Of a stretch of 64,000 nucleotides of DNA, positions 1-8,434 are shown one piece after another (position 1 is the stretch's first letter; each line of letters begins with the position of its first letter). The notes under the pieces are model-generated. The model had not been told where the DNA came from. It did not search any database and saw only the letters and a program-made list of their open reading frames with translations. Origin of the DNA: Flavihumibacter sp. UBA7668. GTDB lineage: Bacteria; Bacteroidota; Bacteroidia; Chitinophagales; Chitinophagaceae. Location of the stretch: contig NZ_DLHM01000005.1 of the NCBI RefSeq assembly GCF_002483205.1, positions 385,951 to 449,950 on the forward strand. The letters run 5' to 3'. Made by a program: the position numbers and the translations under genes.

Positions 1-60
1 CGGCGTATTGGGATCGATATCCAGCTGGTAAGGTTTGTTATTTATTGTTAAAGAAATCAT
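1..60 (-). CDS. Partial (2Fe-2S) subunit of an isoquinoline 1-oxidoreductase-like hydroxylase (N-terminus only)
   Basis: Only the first 20 codons lie in the window; the gene runs off the left edge. It reads from an ATG at 60 down to 1 and begins MISLTINNKPYQ, the usual opening of the small [2Fe-2S] subunit of IorA-type molybdenum hydroxylases. The complete paralogue at 10733-11188 opens in a similar way (MANYSIQVNGK). It lies 31 bp downstream of the large-subunit gene on the same strand, so the two are probably one operon. The family passes electrons from the molybdenum centre to an outside acceptor through two [2Fe-2S] clusters; the cysteines that would show this are outside the window. Confidence 0.75.
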   Translation of the reverse strand, partial: MISLTINNKPYQLDIDPNTP

Positions 61-91
61 GGATGAAATATGATGGTGTTTAAAAATTGGT

Positions 92-2353
92 TTAGAAAGC
101 CCGGCGTGGGTTCAGTTGCGGGCCATAGGGCTGATCATAATACCGTTTGCCGGTAGCTTTGTATAATGCATTGGCGAGTGCTCCGAATACCGGAGGAAAA
201 GGTGGTTCTCCCAATCCGGTTGGGTCCAAATCATTCTGTACAAAATGAACTTCTATTTTTTGAGGAGCCTCATTCATCCGGATGATTTTATAGCGATGAA
301 AATTATTTTGTTCAGCGGCACCTTCCTTGTGTGTTAATGCACCGTACAGCGCATTGCCAATTCCATCAACAACTGCTCCCTGCACCATATTGGTAGCGGC
401 ATCCAGATTAACAACAATTCCACAGTCAACTGCACTGAAAACCTGTTCCACTACCGGTTTTCCGTCTTTTATAATAAAATCGATCACATGTGCTGCATAG
501 GAATTGTGACAGAAATAAGCGGCTACACCCCGACTGTATTTTTTATTTTCAGCACCGTTCCAGCCCGATTTTTCTTTTACCAACTGTAATACTGAAGCGT
601 ATCTGTCCGGATTGTAATCGTTGTTTTTGCCAACCGGATTTTCTTTGGCTCTTTTCAATAACTCCAGTCTGAAATCAATCGGATCTTTACCCATTGCTTC
701 TGCCAGTTCATCCAGAAAGGATTGTTCAGCTGCTGCATTGAAATTAGATCTTGGGGCCCTGAATGCACCGATGGTAATATTAGAAGGAATAGACCAGCCT
801 TCCGCCAGATAATTATCGATGGCGCCTGCCGGGAAACGATTAGCATGAACAGGATGTTCCGGTATGCCGCCTCCCTTTACATGAAAACCGATCAGGTTTT
901 TATTGGCATCGAGGGCAGCCCTGTAAGTGGCTGTATACATGGGTCGGTAGATGCCATAGGTCATATCATCCTCTCTTGAATAAATCAGCTTAATTGGTGC
1001 TTTGGTCTTTTTTGAAATCAGCGCCGCTTCTCCCAGATAATGGCCATAAGCCCTCCGGCCAAAACCTCCACCCATGCGGGTCATTTGAATTTCAATTTTT
1101 TCCGGCGGCAGTCCCAGTAATTTAGACAACATCGGCTCCGTCCAGCCGGGCGCCTGTAAGGGGCCTGCCAGCACAGCCTTGTCCTCTGTTACATGCGCGA
1201 AGAAATTCATTGGCTCCATACAATTATGCGCAAGGAACGGTGCGTTATAAGTGCGTTCTATAATTTGTGCGGCATTTTTGAATGCAGCTTCAGGATCTCC
1301 GTCTTTTCTGAGTTCCTGCGCAGGCTGACTGGCGAGTTCCTGCATTTTCTTTCGCTGGGCATCCGTGCTTTCCAATGCGCCTGGAACAATCACTTCTCTT
1401 TTACCTCCTCTGCCTCCAAAAACATCTTTTGCATCTCCCCGAGGCTCCCAGGTAACTTTTAATTTCTTCCGGGCATTCATTACCTCCCAGGTAGATTTTC
1501 CAACTACCACCAGTAAATCATTAAAGGTTCTGGTGTCAAATCCTCCCTGTTCAAAATCCTCCGGATATAATTCCTGTTTAAAAACGTCTGTTATGCCGGG
1601 CATTTTCAAGGTCTCTGACGCATCAAATGACTTTAATTTCATTCCAAACGCAGGCGGATGTTCAATCATGGCGATCAGCATGCCTTCCTGTTTGTAATCC
1701 ATCCCAAAAAGCGGTTTGCCTGTTACAATTTTCTGTCCTTCTACATTCTTTTTGGAGTTACGAACAACATTGAAATTCTTTATCTCCTTAAGTTTTGCGT
1801 CTTTGGGTACCGGAATGGTGGCGGCCTTTGTGGCAAATTGTCCGTAGTTACCGCTCTTGCCAGATTTAACATGATGAATGATTCCATCTTTGGTGCTTAG
1901 TTCTTCCATTGGAACATTCCAGGTTTGTGCTGCTGCGCTCAATAACATTTGTCTGGCAGCTGCACCTGCTTCCCTAAGCGGTTTCCAATACATCCTTACC
2001 GAATTACTTCCGCCGGTAAATTGCGGACCTAATTTCATATTATCATGCGGTCCCATTTCCACAATAATGGTTTGCCAATCGGCATCCAGCTCTTCGGCAA
2101 TAATCATAGGAAGGGAAGTCATTACATTCTGTCCAAATTCCGGATTTGGGTTTAAAATTTTTATTTGATTATCGGGCGTTATTTTAATATAACTGGTTAA
2201 TTCGATCCATTTATCAGCCAATTCAGGATCGGTTAATTTACCTGCTTCCTTAAAAGAGGATAACCAGGTAAAGCTTAACATCAGCCCGCCTCCGGCAAGT
2301 GCGGAAGATTTTAGAAAAGAGCGCCTGTTAATGGATGATTTTGCTTGGGTCAT
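92..2353 (-). CDS. Molybdopterin-binding large subunit of xanthine dehydrogenase family (IorB-like), Tat-exported
   Basis: Large catalytic subunit (753 aa) of a molybdenum hydroxylase of the xanthine dehydrogenase/isoquinoline 1-oxidoreductase beta family, which hydroxylates aldehydes or N-heterocycles using water. The N-terminus has a twin-arginine signal (NRRSFLK followed by a small hydrophobic stretch), so it acts outside the cytoplasm. A glycine-rich cofactor motif GGGFGRR lies in the middle, and the C-terminal GLGEPPFPP carries the conserved active-site glutamate. It lacks its own FeS and FAD domains, which fits a two-subunit enzyme with the small subunit encoded 31 bp downstream. A carboxylesterase gene ends 11 bp upstream, suggesting co-transcription. 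The substrate cannot be told from sequence. A second, distinct copy is at 8412-10706. Confidence 0.9.
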   Translation of the reverse strand: MTQAKSSINRRSFLKSSALAGGGLMLSFTWLSSFKEAGKLTDPELADKWIELTSYIKITPDNQIKILNPNPEFGQNVMTSLPMIIAEELDADWQTIIVEMGPHDNMKLGPQFTGGSNSVRMYWKPLREAGAAARQMLLSAAAQTWNVPMEELSTKDGIIHHVKSGKSGNYGQFATKAATIPVPKDAKLKEIKNFNVVRNSKKNVEGQKIVTGKPLFGMDYKQEGMLIAMIEHPPAFGMKLKSFDASETLKMPGITDVFKQELYPEDFEQGGFDTRTFNDLLVVVGKSTWEVMNARKKLKVTWEPRGDAKDVFGGRGGKREVIVPGALESTDAQRKKMQELASQPAQELRKDGDPEAAFKNAAQIIERTYNAPFLAHNCMEPMNFFAHVTEDKAVLAGPLQAPGWTEPMLSKLLGLPPEKIEIQMTRMGGGFGRRAYGHYLGEAALISKKTKAPIKLIYSREDDMTYGIYRPMYTATYRAALDANKNLIGFHVKGGGIPEHPVHANRFPAGAIDNYLAEGWSIPSNITIGAFRAPRSNFNAAAEQSFLDELAEAMGKDPIDFRLELLKRAKENPVGKNNDYNPDRYASVLQLVKEKSGWNGAENKKYSRGVAAYFCHNSYAAHVIDFIIKDGKPVVEQVFSAVDCGIVVNLDAATNMVQGAVVDGIGNALYGALTHKEGAAEQNNFHRYKIIRMNEAPQKIEVHFVQNDLDPTGLGEPPFPPVFGALANALYKATGKRYYDQPYGPQLNPRRAF

Positions 2354-2364
2354 TGTTCTGCATT

Positions 2365-3987
2365 TTATTTTAAGGAACCTGTTGTGACAGCTTTTTCAAT
2401 TAAATCTAATCTTTCTTTCTTAGGATCCGGACCTCCAACTGCAGCACCATCATTCCGAAATTCAAGTAGGTCATTTTTTTTCGGATCGTGTAGCGGCCAA
2501 TTGGGCAAACCAGCTTCATTCGGATTTCCAGTTTTAGCAAAATTTGTCCAGTACCTATTCATCAGTTTTGCCATTTTCTGATCTTCGGGTGCAACTGAAC
2601 TTCCGTTTCTGCTTATCAGATTATCAAATACATAGGGTATTTCTGAAGCGTGAGCAGCGCCGAAACGCATTCTTTGTTGCATGGATGGTGATACATAGGA
2701 AAACAGATAAATAAATGCAGGTGCTCCGATGGCGGTAAAAGATGTTGCGGTAAAACGTGCTGGTTCTGCCCATACTTTATCGGTGTTAACCATCGCCAGC
2801 ATCCAGGGAAATTCCAGACTGTCGTTTCTTCTATAAACCTGTTTTGCTTCTTCTTTAAAGTTACCAAACAGGTTCAACAGTTCCTCTTTTGAACGGGCAT
2901 TCACAAATCCTGCCGGAACTTCCGCACTATTTGATCCGATAATTATCGGAACCTTGGGTTGCCTGCCTGCATTATAAGTAGTTTGGGCAGTTTCTGTCAC
3001 TAATTTTCCATCAAGAATCGGACCCGAATAAATTGCCGCACCACCAGGCCCGATACTTTCCAGTCCTGCATCAATAATTTGCGCAACAGTCATCGATCGA
3101 AGCCTTGCCAGTGCTGCTGCATCAGTTCCGGTTATTCCATGTTTTCGGGCAAAATTCACCCCAATTGTTTCAGCTGAAACCGGATAATAAGGATCGGAAT
3201 TTTCCTTGCGTATTGGCCTGCCGGTAAGTACGCCATCACGCCCTCCACCTGATTCAATAATAGCTTTATGAAAGAGTCCTTTAGCGGATGGAATTGTAAT
3301 CAGGGAGTGCACGGAAACACCACCTGCAGATTCTCCAAAAATGGTGATATTACCAGGGTCTCCGCCGAATGCTGCTATGTTCTTTTGAATCCATTGCAGG
3401 GCGGCTATCTGATCCATATAGGCATAACTGCCTTTGGGCTCGTCCTGATATTCTTTGCTAAGGGCTGGAAATGCGAAAAAGCCCAGTCTGCCTAATCGAT
3501 AATTGATACTCACCAGAATAACGCCATTATCTATAAAAGAAGCACCTGAAAAATCATTCATTGCTCCGCTTCCAAATACAAAAGCGCCACCATGTATCCA
3601 GACCATCACTGGCAGTCTGGCATTTTCTTTGGCAATTGCAGGCTTCCAGACATTCAGAAACAGACAATCTTCTGAGGAGGATGGTGAAATTGAATCAGCT
3701 CCATTTCTGGGAAATGCCGCCTGCGCGCAATCGGCACAGTATTTATTTGCTTCCCGAATGCCCTTCCATGGTACAGCAGGCTGCGGTGGCCGCCACCGGT
3801 ATTGGCCTGTTGGTGGTGCAGCATAGGGGATTCCTTTAAAACTGGATACAGTTCCTTCGGTTGTACCACGTACAATACCTGATGCTGTTTTGATTGTTGG
3901 TGAGGCAATGGTGGAATTTTGTGCCTGTGTTTCAGCCAGAGTAAAGCAGTTCAATATGAGTGCTGCTGTAATAATGATATCTTTCAT
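2365..3987 (-). CDS. Secreted type B carboxylesterase
   Basis: Alpha/beta hydrolase of the type B carboxylesterase (COesterase) family, 540 aa, a normal length. A signal peptide covers about residues 1-22, ending near TQAQ, so the protein is probably periplasmic. The oxyanion-hole motif WIHGGAFVFGS precedes the nucleophile elbow FGESAGG near residue 215, with Ser as nucleophile; a later GAAHASEIPYVF segment supplies the probable histidine. It hydrolyses carboxylic esters, substrate unknown. It starts the minus-strand group with the molybdenum hydroxylase and is divergent from an AraC regulator 180 bp away, which may control it. Confidence 0.9.
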   Translation of the reverse strand: MKDIIITAALILNCFTLAETQAQNSTIASPTIKTASGIVRGTTEGTVSSFKGIPYAAPPTGQYRWRPPQPAVPWKGIREANKYCADCAQAAFPRNGADSISPSSSEDCLFLNVWKPAIAKENARLPVMVWIHGGAFVFGSGAMNDFSGASFIDNGVILVSINYRLGRLGFFAFPALSKEYQDEPKGSYAYMDQIAALQWIQKNIAAFGGDPGNITIFGESAGGVSVHSLITIPSAKGLFHKAIIESGGGRDGVLTGRPIRKENSDPYYPVSAETIGVNFARKHGITGTDAAALARLRSMTVAQIIDAGLESIGPGGAAIYSGPILDGKLVTETAQTTYNAGRQPKVPIIIGSNSAEVPAGFVNARSKEELLNLFGNFKEEAKQVYRRNDSLEFPWMLAMVNTDKVWAEPARFTATSFTAIGAPAFIYLFSYVSPSMQQRMRFGAAHASEIPYVFDNLISRNGSSVAPEDQKMAKLMNRYWTNFAKTGNPNEAGLPNWPLHDPKKNDLLEFRNDGAAVGGPDPKKERLDLIEKAVTTGSLK

Positions 3988-4079
3988 GATGATGGTTCCT
4001 TTCTTTCATTCATATCTGATCACACAAATTCCAATTTCTAAGATCCACTTTAAAAATTACCTGATAGTTATACAGATTC

Positions 4080-4141
4080 CTGTTTTACCTACCAATATCG
4101 CTGATAGCAGCCCTAGCCTCCCTAAAACTGGTGTAAAACAG
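4080..4141. promoter_or_regulatory. Inverted repeat in the divergent esterase/AraC promoter region
   Basis: CTGTTTTAC at 4080-4088 is repeated as its exact complement GTAAAACAG at 4133-4141. With a two-base bulge the arms extend inward to ACCA/TGGT. The pair lies 26 bp before the AraC start and about 90 bp from the esterase start, where AraC-type half-sites are often found. Binding by the adjacent AraC protein is inference. Confidence 0.4.
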
Positions 4142-4167
4142 TAATTTTAAGTATAAAATGCAGCAGC

Positions 4168-5064
4168 ATGGAAAATATCCGACGTTTTGAGTCCATTAAT
4201 GATTACAACAGCTTTAACAATAATGAAACACTTCATCCGCTGGTGAGCGTGGTTGATCTTTCCAAAGCGAGTCCAAGGCAGGGCTCACGCATGTATTTTG
4301 GTTTTTACACTGTTTTTCTAAAAGACGTAAAATGCGGCGATCTGGTGTACGGGAAGCATAATTATGATTATCAGGAAGGCACCCTGGTATTTCTGGCACC
4401 GGGACAGGTAGCTGGAGTCAATAGCAATGGAGAAACCTATCAGCCTAAAGGATATGCATTGATATTTCATCAGGATCTGCTTCCCGGCACTGCTTTGGGC
4501 AAGCATATGCAGGAATATAGTTTTTTTAGTTATCAGTCGAATGAGGCACTTCATTTATCAGAACGGGAACGCAAAATTGTGCTGGACTGTTTTTCTAAAA
4601 TTGAATATGAACTGGAGCGTGCAATCGATAAGCATAGCAAGAAGCTGATAGTATCCAATATTGAACTGTTTTTGAATTATTGTGCACGTTTTTACGAAAG
4701 GCAATTTATCACTCGTGAAAATGTTCATAAAGGAATATTGGAAAAATTTGAGGTTTTGTTAAATGAATATTTTAATTCTGATAAACCTGAAACAATCGGA
4801 TTGCCATCCGTAACCTGGTGTGCCGGCGAATTAAATTTATCTCCGGGTTATTTTGGTGACCTGATCAAAAAAGAAACGGGAACATCTGCGCAGGAATACA
4901 TCCAATCCAGAATTATTGATGTTGCTAAAGAACTGATTTTTGACAAGAGCAAATCAGTAAGTGAAATAGCCTATGAGCTGGGGTTTAAATACCCGCAGCA
5001 TTTCAGCCGTTTATTCAAACAAAGAGTTGGTCAGTCTCCACAGGATTATCGAAATCTAAATTGA
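4168..5064 (+). CDS. AraC-family transcriptional regulator
   Basis: 298-aa regulator with an N-terminal cupin-like sensing domain (about 1-170) and a C-terminal AraC-type double helix-turn-helix (about 200-298). The second HTH shows the family signature: SVSEIAYELGFKYPQHFSRLFKQRVGQSP in two parts, ISEIAYELGF-like then FSRLFKQ. ATG at 4168. It is transcribed away from the esterase/molybdenum hydroxylase genes and towards an aldo/keto reductase 114 bp downstream, so either side could be its target. The ligand is unknown. Confidence 0.9.
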   Translation: MENIRRFESINDYNSFNNNETLHPLVSVVDLSKASPRQGSRMYFGFYTVFLKDVKCGDLVYGKHNYDYQEGTLVFLAPGQVAGVNSNGETYQPKGYALIFHQDLLPGTALGKHMQEYSFFSYQSNEALHLSERERKIVLDCFSKIEYELERAIDKHSKKLIVSNIELFLNYCARFYERQFITRENVHKGILEKFEVLLNEYFNSDKPETIGLPSVTWCAGELNLSPGYFGDLIKKETGTSAQEYIQSRIIDVAKELIFDKSKSVSEIAYELGFKYPQHFSRLFKQRVGQSPQDYRNLN

Positions 5065-5178
5065 GCTTTTTCATTTCTGTAATAATGGTATAAGTTCAGG
5101 TGATTTGTATACGTAGCCTAATTTTTTTGATGTCAATTTTGTTGAATAAATAAATTGATGTCAAAAAAAGATAATTAT

Positions 5179-6162
5179 ATGAAAACAAGAATACTGGGCA
5201 GAAGCGGGATTGAAGTTTCTGAATTGGGATTGGGTTGCATGGGGCTAACATTTGGATACGGCCCCCCTGCCAATGAAGCCGATGCAATTGCCCTAATCCA
5301 AAAAGCATATGAGCTGGGTATAATTTTTTTCGATTCGGCAGAAGCCTATTCACAAGGTGCAAACGAAGCTGTATTGGAAAAAGCTGTAAAATCATTTAGA
5401 GATAAGGTAGTGATTGCTACAAAATTTGGCTTTCAAAATGGAGATGCTTCAAAAGGTGTTGACAGTAGCCCTGCGAGAATCAGGGCTGTTGCTGAAGCTT
5501 CTCTGAAACAACTGAATGTGGATGTGATTGATTTGTTTTATCAACATAGGGTCGATCCTTCAATTCCTATGGAAGAGGTGGCTGGTACGGTAGGAGATCT
5601 GATAAAGGAAGGGAAAGTCAGGCATTTCGGATTAAGTGAAGCAGGTGTTGAGCGTATACGTCAGGCGCATGCCGTGCAACCGGTGGCAGTCTTACAAAGT
5701 GAATATTCATTGTGGTGGCGTGAACCTGAGAAAGAAATCCTACCGCTTATGGAAGAATTAGGAATTGGATTTGTACCATTCAGTCCATTAGGTAAAGGAT
5801 TTCTTACGGGAACAATTAATGAAGCAACTGAGTTTGATAAAAATGATTTCCGGAATATAGTGCCGCGTTTTTCAGAAAAAAACAGGAAATCCAACCAGGC
5901 ATTGGTTGATTTGGTTAAGAATATTGCAGTTGAAAAAAATGCCACCCCTGCTCAAATATCTCTGGCCTGGTTATTAGCACAAAAACCCTGGATTGTACCA
6001 ATACCCGGCACTACTAAAATGCATCGTTTGCAGGAAAACGCAGGCGCTGTTGCAGTTGAGTTGAGTAAAGAAGATCTTTCAAAAATTGAAACTGCTGCTG
6101 CGATTATTGAAATTCATGGAGCCAGGTATCCGCAACATTTGCAGGAGAGAGTAGGAAAATAA
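5179..6162 (+). CDS. Aldo/keto reductase
   Basis: NADPH-dependent aldo/keto reductase (about 328 aa) of the YajO/AKR13-type group. The catalytic tetrad is visible: Asp and Tyr in FFDSAEAYSQG, Lys in IATKFGF and His in LFYQHRVDP. The C-terminal WIVPIPGTTKMHRLQEN motif is the cofactor-binding signature. I place the start at ATG 5179 (MKTRILGRSG), the usual opening of this family; an in-frame ATG at 5158 would add seven residues. A secreted flavodoxin starts 18 bp downstream, so the two are probably co-transcribed. It probably reduces aldehydes or ketones. Confidence 0.9.
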   Translation: MKTRILGRSGIEVSELGLGCMGLTFGYGPPANEADAIALIQKAYELGIIFFDSAEAYSQGANEAVLEKAVKSFRDKVVIATKFGFQNGDASKGVDSSPARIRAVAEASLKQLNVDVIDLFYQHRVDPSIPMEEVAGTVGDLIKEGKVRHFGLSEAGVERIRQAHAVQPVAVLQSEYSLWWREPEKEILPLMEELGIGFVPFSPLGKGFLTGTINEATEFDKNDFRNIVPRFSEKNRKSNQALVDLVKNIAVEKNATPAQISLAWLLAQKPWIVPIPGTTKMHRLQENAGAVAVELSKEDLSKIETAAAIIEIHGARYPQHLQERVGK

Positions 6163-6180
6163 TTTAATTAATTAGTGGTT

Positions 6181-6789
6181 ATGATAAATTTTACCGGAAT
6201 ACTGATGGTAACAATAAGCTTATTTATGTTTCCTTTTTCTTCTGTAACAGCTCAGCTTAAAAAAGATTCCAAAAATATCCTTATTGTTTATTTATCACGA
6301 ACAAAAAATACTCAAGCTGTAGCGCAACTTATTCATCAGGAAACCGGTGGAAAATTGGTGGAGTTAGAGTTGGTTACTCCTTATCCGGAAAATTATCAGC
6401 AAATAGTAGCGCAGGTGAGTAAAGAAAATGAAACAGGTTATTTGCCGGTACTTAAAACTAAAATTGACAGCATTGATAAATACAATATTGTATTTATTGG
6501 TTTTCCTACCTGGGGAATGCAATTACCACCGCCTATTAAAAGTTTTCTGAACCAGAATAGCTTTGCGGGTAAAACAATTGTACCCTTTAATACGCATGCT
6601 GTTTATGGAATGGGGAACAGTATAGAAACCATTAATAAATATTGTCCGGATAGTCGAATTCTAAAACCGATCTCATTTGAGGGCGGAAAAGAAAAAGAAG
6701 GTAGGTTTTTTGTAATGCGAGGGAAAAAGAAAGAGGATGTTGCTTCTGTCATCAGGAGTTGGTTATTGAGCTTAGGCATATATAACTAA
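6181..6789 (+). CDS. Secreted flavodoxin (Flavodoxin_4-like)
   Basis: About 202 aa with a hydrophobic signal peptide (first ~25 residues, ending near VTAQ), followed by a flavodoxin fold. ILIVYLSRTKNTQAVA is the FMN phosphate-binding loop and the FIGFPTWGMQLPPP segment is the isoalloxazine-binding loop. Exported flavodoxins of this type are common in Bacteroidota beside aldo/keto reductases. I use ATG 6181; GTG 6175 is two codons earlier. It probably carries electrons or acts as an FMN reductase with the upstream reductase. The partner is not known. Confidence 0.87.
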   Translation: MINFTGILMVTISLFMFPFSSVTAQLKKDSKNILIVYLSRTKNTQAVAQLIHQETGGKLVELELVTPYPENYQQIVAQVSKENETGYLPVLKTKIDSIDKYNIVFIGFPTWGMQLPPPIKSFLNQNSFAGKTIVPFNTHAVYGMGNSIETINKYCPDSRILKPISFEGGKEKEGRFFVMRGKKKEDVASVIRSWLLSLGIYN

Positions 6790-7049
6790 TATATCAGCTT
6801 CCAATGCTCACTTATTTCCTTGGTAATTAGTTTATTAGCAAAATATACTGGTCTAATTTGTTTTTTACAGAATCATTATTATATTTGAATTCTTTCCAAG
6901 CCGCCTCCGGCAAATTTTTTTAGCCTCGTTTTTGTTAATTCATCAGCCTCTTTAGTTCATTGATTATTGTTCGCTGGTGGCATTCTGATAAGCCAGTCAC
7001 CGGTAAGTTTTAGTAATTGCGCATTTATAATTTAAAAAATTCAGCATTT

Positions 7050-7307
7050 ATGAAACTATCAGAATTTATCGCATTGAATGAAGATCAGAAAAGATCAACC
7101 GTTTTGAAGAAAGGAGTAGTACTTGCAAAACGGATTATTGAAGATCAGGTGGTTTTTCTTTTTCAGTTACAGGAGTATTATGTTGAAATCTACTGCTGCA
7201 ACAAAAGTAAGGATGTTATGCAGTACATCGCTTTTCAAAATACCCGACAATTGGTGCCCTATCTGGATGAAATTCCAATCAGTCACTTGATTAAAACTGA
7301 TAAATAA
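7050..7307 (+). CDS. Small conserved hypothetical protein
   Basis: 85-aa acidic soluble protein beginning MKLSEFIALNEDQK at an ATG; the open frame extends 11 codons upstream only to a TTG. It has no signal peptide, membrane segment or recognisable motif beyond a beta-rich middle (VVFLFQLQEYYVEIYC). Short proteins opening MKLSEF.AL are widespread in Chitinophagaceae, with no function I know of. A 260-bp gap upstream holds no clear feature. The 3' end overlaps the convergent ketosynthase gene by 17 bp. Confidence 0.7.
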   Translation: MKLSEFIALNEDQKRSTVLKKGVVLAKRIIEDQVVFLFQLQEYYVEIYCCNKSKDVMQYIAFQNTRQLVPYLDEIPISHLIKTDK

Positions 7308-8364
7308 AGGCATTGATATTCATGCCAGCGCCAACCGATGCAAAGACCACTTTGTCGCCTGGTAATACTTGCTGATTTTCTACCTTGTTTTTCAAAATCA
7401 GGTCCAATAAGGTAGGAATCGTTGCAACTGAACTGTTGCCCAGGTAGGCTATTGTCATGGGCATAATGGAGTAGTCTTCCAGGTCGATATCGTAGAGCTT
7501 ATAAAGCCGTTTAAGTATGGCTATATCCATCTTTTCATTTGCCTGATGGATCAATATTTTTTTTATTTCGGTGATTGGCACACCGGCTTTATCAATGGTT
7601 TCTTTAATAACTACCGGAACATAACTCAGGGCAAACTCATACAATGCCCTTCCGTTCATTTTGAGATAGGCATTATTGGTGGTGCAGTCGGCATTATAGG
7701 AAGCTGCCATTGTTAGTAGGAGCGCATGCTCGCTGGCAAAAGTTTGGGCGCCATGCGCAATGATACCTTGCTCTGAATGGGGGGCTGCATCCATTATAAC
7801 AGCGCCGGCACCATCTGCATAAATCATGGAGTCCCGGTCATTCTGATCTATTACTCTTGATAAAGTTTCTGTGCCAATAATCAGGCACCTTTTTGCATCA
7901 CCGGATCGGATAAAATAATCGGCCTGGATAACCCCCTGAATCCAACCGGGACATCCAAATACAAGATCGTAGGCAATACAATGCGGATTGTTGATCTGAA
8001 GTTTGTATTTAACCATGGAGGCTAAAGAGGGTACAATATTGACCCGGTTCGAGTCAAAGGTGACATCCCCAAAATTGTGCGCAACTATTATATAGTCGAT
8101 ACTTTCTTTGTCAATTTTACCTGTTTCCAATGCGTCTATGGCAGCCAGATAGGCAAGATCAGAGGCTGTTTGGTCATTCCTGGCATAACGGCGTTCTTCA
8201 ATGCCGGTTATTTCCCTGAATTTTTCAATATTTCGTTGAATGGTGCCCGGTACAACCGAACCGTCTTTTTGTAAAAATTGATGGTTTATAAAGTCGCTGT
8301 TCCTTACTCTAATTTCAGGCAAACAACTTCCAGTAGCAGCAATAACAGATCTGATTCCAGTCAT
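7291..8364 (-). CDS. 3-oxoacyl-ACP synthase III family protein (FabH-like)
   Basis: Thiolase-fold ketosynthase III, 357 aa, slightly longer than housekeeping FabH. The Cys-His-Asn triad is present: Cys in VFGCPGWIQG, His in ILIHQANEKM and Asn in YLGNSSVATIP. It condenses an acyl-CoA starter with malonyl-ACP, or acts as a related acyltransferase. No acyl carrier protein or other fatty-acid genes lie nearby, so a secondary role rather than core lipid synthesis is likely. It starts 47 bp after the end of the IorB-like gene on the same strand, across a low-complexity repeat. Confidence 0.87.
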   Translation of the reverse strand: MTGIRSVIAATGSCLPEIRVRNSDFINHQFLQKDGSVVPGTIQRNIEKFREITGIEERRYARNDQTASDLAYLAAIDALETGKIDKESIDYIIVAHNFGDVTFDSNRVNIVPSLASMVKYKLQINNPHCIAYDLVFGCPGWIQGVIQADYFIRSGDAKRCLIIGTETLSRVIDQNDRDSMIYADGAGAVIMDAAPHSEQGIIAHGAQTFASEHALLLTMAASYNADCTTNNAYLKMNGRALYEFALSYVPVVIKETIDKAGVPITEIKKILIHQANEKMDIAILKRLYKLYDIDLEDYSIMPMTIAYLGNSSVATIPTLLDLILKNKVENQQVLPGDKVVFASVGAGMNINAFIYQF

Positions 8365-8385
8365 ATAGGTTCGAATTCACTTTTT

Positions 8386-8434
8386 AACTTCCACTTCCAA
8401 CTTCCAACTTCTCACTTCCCATTTCCCACTTCCA
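8386..8434. repeat. Low-complexity ACTTCC-type tandem repeat
   Basis: A 49-bp run of imperfect ACTTCC(A) units on the plus strand (purine-rich on the minus). It spans the 3' end of the IorB-like gene, so the last residues of that protein (EVGNGK) and its stop codon are written in repeat units. A similar pyrimidine-rich block lies at 16231-16262, just past the tRNA-Arg 3' end. Replication slippage could alter the C-terminus. Confidence 0.7.

Noticed and set aside
8386..8434. CRISPR or structured RNA
   Set aside because: The units are short, degenerate and without spacers; it is simple sequence.
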